Shown: piece after piece, positions 6,845 to 10,679 of the stretch
How the letters are laid out: the number at the start of each line of letters is the position of its first letter
Position numbering within the stretch: the first letter of the stretch is position 1
DNA from: Pseudomonadota bacterium
GTDB taxonomy: Bacteria > Pseudomonadota > Gammaproteobacteria > Burkholderiales > Nitrosomonadaceae
Reading direction: 5' to 3'
DNA: 10,679 nucleotides
Assembly (NCBI GenBank): GCA_018240935.1
Contig: JAFEEV010000174.1
Coordinates: 1-10,679 of the forward strand
Position numbers and translations under genes: made by a program
Notes under the pieces: model-generated
The model's database searches: none
What the model was told of the DNA's origin: nothing
Seen by the model: the letters and a program-made list of their open reading frames with translations, nothing else

Positions 6845-6906
6845 CCGTCCTGATTCTTGATCGTTCATCCGGTTAACCTGAAACATCAATCCCTGCTTGA
6901 TTATCC

Positions 6907-7110
6907 ATGATACAGCTCACCATTAATGGACAGCCGCGGCAATTCGAAGCGCCGATCAACGTAACGCAGCTGATCGACCATCTCGCGCTGCATGGCAAAC
7001 GTATTGCCATCGAGTGCAATGGTGAGATCGTGCCGCGCAGCCGGTTTTCGGAACAAATGCTAGCGCATGGCGATCAGCTCGAAGTCGTTGTCGCCGTCGG
7101 CGGCGGTTAG
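6907..7110 (+). CDS. thiS: Sulfur carrier protein ThiS
   Basis: ThiS is the ubiquitin-like sulfur carrier for thiazole synthesis. Its C-terminal glycine is adenylated and converted to a thiocarboxylate that donates sulfur to ThiG. The 67-residue product has the expected size. It begins with the beta-strand MIQLTINGQPRQF, has the core IAIECNGEIVPRSRF (33-47) where the NxxxVPRS pattern is typical of ThiS, continues with HGDQLEVVVAVGGG, and ends in the diglycine needed for activation. It lies 40 bp upstream of thiG, its direct partner. No strong Shine-Dalgarno precedes the ATG. The adenylating enzyme (ThiF or a MoeB homologue) and the iminoglycine-forming oxidase or lyase (ThiO or ThiH) are not in the window and must be elsewhere. 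Confidence 0.95.
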   Translation: MIQLTINGQPRQFEAPINVTQLIDHLALHGKRIAIECNGEIVPRSRFSEQMLAHGDQLEVVVAVGGG

Positions 7111-7150
7111 TTTGTCATTTCGTTTAAAAATATTCTGAAAACATCATCGC

Positions 7151-7963
7151 ATGGATAATTTAGTCATTGCCGGTAAAACATATTCTTCCCGTTTATTGGT
7201 CGGCACAGGAAAATACAAGGATTTCAACGAAACCCGCGCGGCGGTGGAAGCCAGCGGCGCGGAAATCATTACGGTGGCGATCCGGCGCACCAACATCGGG
7301 CAAAATGCCAACGAACCCAATCTGCTGGACGCGCTGCCGCCGTCGAAGTACACGCTGCTGCCCAATACGGCAGGCTGTTACACGGTCGACGACGCGGTGC
7401 GCACGTTGCGCCTGGCACGCGAATTACTGGATGGGCACAGTTTGGTCAAATTGGAGGTGCTGGGCGATCCCAGAACCTTGTACCCGAATGTGGTGGAAAC
7501 GCTCAAAGCCGCCGAGATCCTGATTAAAGAGGATTTTCAAGTAATGGTATACACCTCGGACGATCCGATCATGGCCAAGCAACTGGAAGAGATGGGTTGC
7601 GTCGCGGTGATGCCGCTGGCGTCATTGATCGGTTCCGGCATGGGAATTTTGAATCCGTGGAATCTGCAAATCATCATCGATAACGCCAAAATTCCGGTGC
7701 TGGTCGATGCCGGCGTCGGCACCGCTTCCGATGCGACGATTGCAATGGAATTGGGTTGCGACGGCGTACTGATGAACACCGCGATTGCCGCGGCACAAAA
7801 TCCGGTCTTGATGGCCTCAGCGATGCGCAAAGCCGTCGAAGCCGGGCGCGAAGCCTATCTGGCCGGCCGCATGGCGAAAAAACTGTATAGCGCCAGCCCC
7901 AGTTCACCCACGGAAGGCATCATCGCTCAAGCTGCAAAAAAACCGGCAAACGGTAATTCCTGA
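7151..7963 (+). CDS. thiG: Thiazole synthase ThiG
   Basis: ThiG condenses 1-deoxy-D-xylulose 5-phosphate, dehydroglycine and ThiS-thiocarboxylate into the thiazole phosphate of thiamine, acting as a (beta/alpha)8 barrel in the cytoplasm. The 270-residue sequence starts with LVIAGKTYSSRLLVGTGKY, has TVAIRRTNIG (41-50), LLPNTAGCYT (69-78), and HSLVKLEVLGDPRTLYPN, where Lys100 corresponds by family alignment to the Schiff-base lysine. Then come VMVYTSDDPI, VMPLASLIGSGMGI (phosphate-binding side), VLVDAGVGTASDA, and the C-terminal ARKLY-like SASPSSPTEG segment. It ends in a short Lys/Ala-rich tail. Length and motifs are those of a complete enzyme. It follows thiS at 40 bp and precedes trmB by 36 bp, suggesting one transcript, although no Shine-Dalgarno is evident before its ATG. 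Confidence 0.97.
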   Translation: MDNLVIAGKTYSSRLLVGTGKYKDFNETRAAVEASGAEIITVAIRRTNIGQNANEPNLLDALPPSKYTLLPNTAGCYTVDDAVRTLRLARELLDGHSLVKLEVLGDPRTLYPNVVETLKAAEILIKEDFQVMVYTSDDPIMAKQLEEMGCVAVMPLASLIGSGMGILNPWNLQIIIDNAKIPVLVDAGVGTASDATIAMELGCDGVLMNTAIAAAQNPVLMASAMRKAVEAGREAYLAGRMAKKLYSASPSSPTEGIIAQAAKKPANGNS

Positions 7964-7999
7964 CCGGTCCGGTTATTGCCGATCCCTTACCCTTAATCC

Positions 8000-8665
8000 A
8001 TGCAACACTCGATACGCAGCTTCGTTCTTCGCCAGGGGCGTGTTTCCAATGCGCAACGCCGCGCTTGTGAAACGCTGCTGCCCCGCTACGGTATACCGTT
8101 CAGCGAAAACCAGCTCGATCTGGATCAGGTGTTCGGCCGTCCAGCGCCTAAAATTCTGGAAATCGGATTCGGTATGGGAGAAAGCACCGCAATCATCGCA
8201 CGCTCGCATCCGGAAAACGATTATCTGGGTATTGAAGTACATACGCCCGGCGTGGGCAGCTTGCTCAATCAAATCGAACAGCACGGCTTGACGAATCTGC
8301 GCATCGTCCAGCACGACGCCGTGGCGGTATTGCAGCATATGTTGCCTGCCGCGTGCCTGGATGGCGTTCACATCTTTTTCCCCGATCCCTGGCCGAAAGC
8401 CAGACACCACAAGCGCAGGCTGATTCAGCCCGAACTGACCGCCCGCTTATGCAGTCATTTGAAACCGGGAGGCTACCTGCACGCTGCGACCGACTGGGAA
8501 GACTACGCCATGCAAATTTTGCAGGTATTCAACCAGGAACCGCAACTCAAGAATACCGCGGCGGATTATGCGCCCCGGCCGGATTACCGGCCATTAACCA
8601 AGTTTGAACAGAGAGGGATCAAACTTGGCCATGGCGTATGGGATTTGATTTTCCGGAAAAACTGA
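8000..8665 (+). CDS. trmB: tRNA (guanine-N7-)-methyltransferase TrmB
   Basis: TrmB makes m7G at position 46 in the variable loop of tRNAs, using S-adenosylmethionine. The 221-residue protein opens with a SIRSFVLRQGR segment typical of the family. The SAM-binding motif I is ILEIGFGMGEST at 52-63, followed by YLGIEVHTPGVG (75-86) and the post-motif NLRIVQHDAV (99-108). The family signature IFFPDPWPKARHHKRRL spans 125-141, with the PDPWPK core at 128-133. The block LKPGGYLHAATDWEDYA (154-170) is also characteristic, and FEQRGIKLGHGVWDL closes the C terminus. It sits 36 bp after thiG; the order thiS-thiG-trmB is one I associate with betaproteobacteria. A strong hairpin with a T-rich tail lies just after its stop codon. 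Confidence 0.96.
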   Translation: MQHSIRSFVLRQGRVSNAQRRACETLLPRYGIPFSENQLDLDQVFGRPAPKILEIGFGMGESTAIIARSHPENDYLGIEVHTPGVGSLLNQIEQHGLTNLRIVQHDAVAVLQHMLPAACLDGVHIFFPDPWPKARHHKRRLIQPELTARLCSHLKPGGYLHAATDWEDYAMQILQVFNQEPQLKNTAADYAPRPDYRPLTKFEQRGIKLGHGVWDLIFRKN

Positions 8666-8678
8666 GACCCTGCGCGCG

Positions 8679-8700
8679 GCCGGGCTTCCCCGGTTTATTT
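8679..8700 (+). terminator. Rho-independent terminator of trmB
   Basis: The stem CCGGG (8680-8684) pairs with CCCGG (8689-8693) around a CTTC loop, extended by a G-T pair, and is followed directly by TTTATTT and further T-rich sequence. It begins about 14 bp after the trmB stop. Its tail overlaps the stop codon of the convergent haloperoxidase-like gene (8695-8697), so one structure may serve both genes, although the U-tract is better in the plus direction. Confidence 0.65.
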
Positions 8701-9933
8701 CGTTTTCAATGCGTATTTCTCAGCAGCCAGATGGGCAATTTTCCGCCCCATCCCGGAACCCGCTTTACCGGAATTGCGGTAATGCACGCCATCGTAAATA
8801 CGCGCGTTGGCAACTTCTTGCATAAAATCGTCCAGCTTGGTCCAGCTGCGCGCTACACCGCCCGCAGCGGCGCTGGTCGTTGTTAGCAGCGGCGTTTGGC
8901 CATCGCCGATTTCGATTTGCAGCACCGTACCAACGGCGGCTGAAACGATGCAATGCGCGCAAGGATATTCCGGGTGCATCGGTGTATCGATAAAAGGCAG
9001 CCACGCTGCGTCGCGCTCCGTGGCGTCATTGCCGTCGATATCGCCGTTGCGGATCGCCGTCACCGGCCGCCAGAAACCATAGTGATATTTCGCGTCGAAC
9101 ACCGCAATCAGCCCATCGTCCGAGGCTTGTGTCACCGCCGCGAACAAGCGCGCATTTTGCGTAATTTCCCTTCCCGGCATATTCGCGACCGAACGGACGA
9201 TACCGTGATAAATCGGCGGCATGACTTCTTCCCAGAAACGGGCGATGGCGGTTTGTTCCGCGCTTCTTTCCCGGCTATTCTTGCCGCCGAGCGCCTTTAC
9301 TTCGTTGTAATCGCGCGCCCATAAGTCGCTGCCCAATTCAGGCGGCGGCGCCGGACGGAATTGCGACGGATGCGTCATCAGCCAAGGTTTGCGGTGCATC
9401 CATTGCGGCGCTTCGGGGATAACCGTCGGCACATAAACCCCCGCATGGGTAAACGGACGGTAAGATTCACCGGCGGCTGCGCCATCGCCGGCGCGCAACG
9501 CCAGGATCGCCTGCGCAGCTTTTTCTCCCACGGCAATGCCGCCCGCCTTACTCTCACCGTCAGCGATCATGGCCAATGCGCCTTGATAAACGTGATCGAT
9601 CGCCGATTGCTGCGACGGCACCAGCTGAGTCAACGCCGCCCGGTTTGCCGCGGCTACCGCCGCTTCGACCGACGCACCGGGCGCGGCTTGCAGTTTTGTA
9701 TCCTGCACTGCATAACGTTGGGTAATCGCATTGACCGCCTCGTACACGGATGCCTGCACGATCGCCAGCGCACGTTCGGCCGGTAACGGCCCGATCTTGG
9801 CATTCACTACAATATCGCCTGCGCGCTGATTCCAGTCGGTTACCGCGTCGGCGGCCTCAGTCAGCGGCGCTGTTATCAATAAAAACGAAGTAACAAAAAG
9901 CATGTTCTGTATTTTTTGGTATTTACCGGCCAT
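8695..9933 (-). CDS. Exported vanadium-dependent haloperoxidase / PAP2-superfamily protein
   Basis: This 412-residue protein (ATG start) belongs to the vanadium haloperoxidase/PAP2 acid phosphatase fold. A Sec-type signal peptide is visible: a basic start (AGKYQK), a hydrophobic stretch of about 15 residues, then a PLTEAADA cleavage region near 24-30, so it should act in the periplasm. Active-site motifs appear in order: Lys282 and Arg289-Pro in DAKYHYGFWRP, the central block HPEYPCAHC with His327, and Arg378 and His384 in RIYDGVHYRN. The spacing matches the fungal chloroperoxidase (Lys to Arg 7 apart, Arg to His 6 apart). The usual Ser-Gly before the central His is Cys-Ala. Family members oxidise halides with peroxide or hydrolyse phosphate esters; which applies here is unknown. 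AGAGGA, 9 nt upstream, decides the ATG at 9933 over a TTG at 9942. Confidence 0.85.
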   Translation of the reverse strand: MAGKYQKIQNMLFVTSFLLITAPLTEAADAVTDWNQRAGDIVVNAKIGPLPAERALAIVQASVYEAVNAITQRYAVQDTKLQAAPGASVEAAVAAANRAALTQLVPSQQSAIDHVYQGALAMIADGESKAGGIAVGEKAAQAILALRAGDGAAAGESYRPFTHAGVYVPTVIPEAPQWMHRKPWLMTHPSQFRPAPPPELGSDLWARDYNEVKALGGKNSRERSAEQTAIARFWEEVMPPIYHGIVRSVANMPGREITQNARLFAAVTQASDDGLIAVFDAKYHYGFWRPVTAIRNGDIDGNDATERDAAWLPFIDTPMHPEYPCAHCIVSAAVGTVLQIEIGDGQTPLLTTTSAAAGGVARSWTKLDDFMQEVANARIYDGVHYRNSGKAGSGMGRKIAHLAAEKYALKTK

Positions 9934-9942
9934 CACTATCAA

Positions 9943-9948
9943 TCCTCT
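9943..9948 (-). promoter_or_regulatory. Ribosome binding site deciding the haloperoxidase-like start
   Basis: AGAGGA on the minus strand ends 9 nt before the ATG at 9933. The upstream TTG at 9940-9942 directly abuts this site and so cannot be the start it serves. Confidence 0.7.
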
Positions 9949-9969
9949 TCATCATGAATTATTTTTTGC

Positions 9970-10010
9970 ACTATAAATATTTCCGCTTGTACTGCATTGA
10001 TCAAGGTCAC
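9970..10010 (-). promoter_or_regulatory. Candidate promoter with CRP/FNR-type operator for the haloperoxidase-like gene
   Basis: On the minus strand GTGACCTTGATCAA (9997-10010) resembles an FNR-family box: the half ATCAA is perfect and the other half matches 3 of 5. It also fits a GTGA-N6-TCAA CRP-like pattern. A TATAGT -10-like hexamer lies at 9970-9975. A start near 9963 would put the operator centre about 41 bp upstream, the classic class II activator position, with no separate -35. An alternative sigma-70 reading is TTGATC with AATATT at 17 bp. It lies in the 85-bp gap after the HD-GYP gene. Confidence 0.35.
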
Positions 10011-10018
10011 GGAACCCT

Positions 10019-10679
10019 TCATATCCCTTGTATTTTATTGATATCAAATCCCCATTGAACCGGATCCTCAATTTTTTCGATGCCGTCGGTCCCTTTCGAT
10101 AAGTCCAGAATTTCCACCAGTATATGCGCATTGGCGCGCGTTGAAAAGAACGTTTTAATGATGGGCGTGGTTAATTTCTTCGTGGACTGTTCCATCACCA
10201 CGCCCAAGCGCCCGGATTTGAGTTTTAACAACGTGCCGCTCGGATAAATACCGATCGTCTTCACAAAGGCCTGAAAAACGGTTTCGTCAAAGTGCCCATC
10301 CTTCCAGGAGGCCATTTTGCGAATCGATTCCGCTGGCGACCAGGCCGGTTTGTAACAGCGATCCGACGAAATGGCGTCGTATACGTCGCACACCGCGCCC
10401 ATGCGGGCAAACAATGTCAATGCATCGCCGGATAGTTTTTTCGGATAACCCTTTCCGTCGACCCGTTCGTGATGATGCAAACACACATCCAGCGCTGTTT
10501 CATGTACTTGATAACAGGATTTGAGAATTTCCCAGCCGCGCTCCGGGTGGCTTTTCATAATGACGAACTCTTCGTCGGTCAATTGACCCGGCTTGTTCAG
10601 TACTTCGTTCGGGATCACCATTTTTCCGATGTCGTGCAACAATCCGGCCGTCCCCGCTTGTTTGATTTGCGCTGCATCC
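10019..10679 (-). CDS. HD-GYP domain cyclic-di-GMP phosphodiesterase, C-terminal part, 5' end outside the window
   Basis: The frame is open to the right edge and gives 219 residues. A TTG near 10642 is internal, since conserved domain sequence (AAQIKQAGTAGLLHDIGKM) continues through it. The HD-GYP signatures are intact: the HD pair in LLHDIGKM at visible residues 15-16, HPERG at about 44-48, and HHERVDGKGYP at 69-79, followed by ARMGAVCDVYDAISSDRCYKP. These residues bind the metal centre and the c-di-GMP, so the enzyme looks active rather than degenerate. A C-terminal extension of about 85 residues after the domain includes GTLLKLKSGRLGVVMEQ, which often follows HD-GYP in this protein type. 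The missing N-terminal part may carry a DUF3391-like or other sensory domain. Its function would be lowering c-di-GMP, with effects on motility and biofilm. The next gene lies 85 bp downstream and seems separately promoted. Confidence 0.92.
   Translation of the reverse strand, partial: DAAQIKQAGTAGLLHDIGKMVIPNEVLNKPGQLTDEEFVIMKSHPERGWEILKSCYQVHETALDVCLHHHERVDGKGYPKKLSGDALTLFARMGAVCDVYDAISSDRCYKPAWSPAESIRKMASWKDGHFDETVFQAFVKTIGIYPSGTLLKLKSGRLGVVMEQSTKKLTTPIIKTFFSTRANAHILVEILDLSKGTDGIEKIEDPVQWGFDINKIQGI

Noticed and set aside
6698..6906. Thiamine pyrophosphate riboswitch before thiS
   Set aside because: A CGGGG string occurs near 6744 but the CTGAGA and GACCTGAT-type blocks are missing and no three-way junction can be drawn.
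9361..9786. Plus-strand open frame of 141 codons opposite the haloperoxidase-like gene
   Set aside because: Arg- and His-rich translation typical of a GC-biased antisense frame; the minus-strand gene has clear family motifs across this region.
9940..9942. TTG start for the haloperoxidase-like gene
   Set aside because: The Shine-Dalgarno AGAGGA directly abuts this codon, leaving no spacing; the ATG nine bases on is correctly spaced.

Overview
This window reads as chromosomal housekeeping DNA from a betaproteobacterium, most likely a Nitrosomonas-like member of the Nitrosomonadaceae. That placement is inferred from protein character, the moderate GC content and gene order (amgK-murU-pepP, ubiK-yifB, thiS-thiG-trmB). 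No ammonia-oxidation gene is present to confirm it. No phage, CRISPR array, tRNA, rRNA, integrase or transposase gene was seen. The one mobile feature is a short non-autonomous inverted-repeat element.

Layout. Positions 1-957 (+) hold the C-terminal part of a penicillin-acylase-family Ntn hydrolase that runs in from the left edge. It converges on a minus-strand cluster at 4425-994. That cluster reads, in transcription order, amgK (MurNAc/GlcNAc anomeric kinase), murU (MurNAc-1-phosphate uridylyltransferase), pepP (Xaa-Pro aminopeptidase) and a small two-helix membrane protein coupled to pepP by an ATGA overlap. The 379-bp gap at 4426-4804 contains a 145-bp MITE-like element with 17-bp terminal inverted repeats (16/17 match) between TTAA direct repeats. 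The plus strand then carries ubiK, yifB/comM, thiS, thiG and trmB. A compact hairpin at 8679-8700 separates trmB from the convergent minus-strand gene for an exported vanadium-haloperoxidase/PAP2-family protein. The right edge holds the C-terminal part of an HD-GYP c-di-GMP phosphodiesterase, also on the minus strand.

How the genes work together. AmgK and MurU are consecutive steps of the anomeric peptidoglycan-recycling route (MurNAc to MurNAc-1-P to UDP-MurNAc), which bypasses de novo UDP-MurNAc synthesis. ThiS (sulfur carrier) and ThiG (thiazole synthase) are partners in making the thiazole half of thiamine. TrmB follows 36 bp downstream and is probably co-transcribed. UbiK assists ubiquinone synthesis, and YifB/ComM is a helicase-like ATPase linked to natural transformation. 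The haloperoxidase-like gene stands alone and seems to have its own promoter, with a candidate CRP/FNR-type site.

Most of the window is ordinary. The points most worth a second look are the MITE-like element in the amgK/ubiK intergenic region, the altered CAHC active-site motif of the haloperoxidase homologue, and the candidate FNR-type operator in front of it. I found no convincing new multi-gene system.
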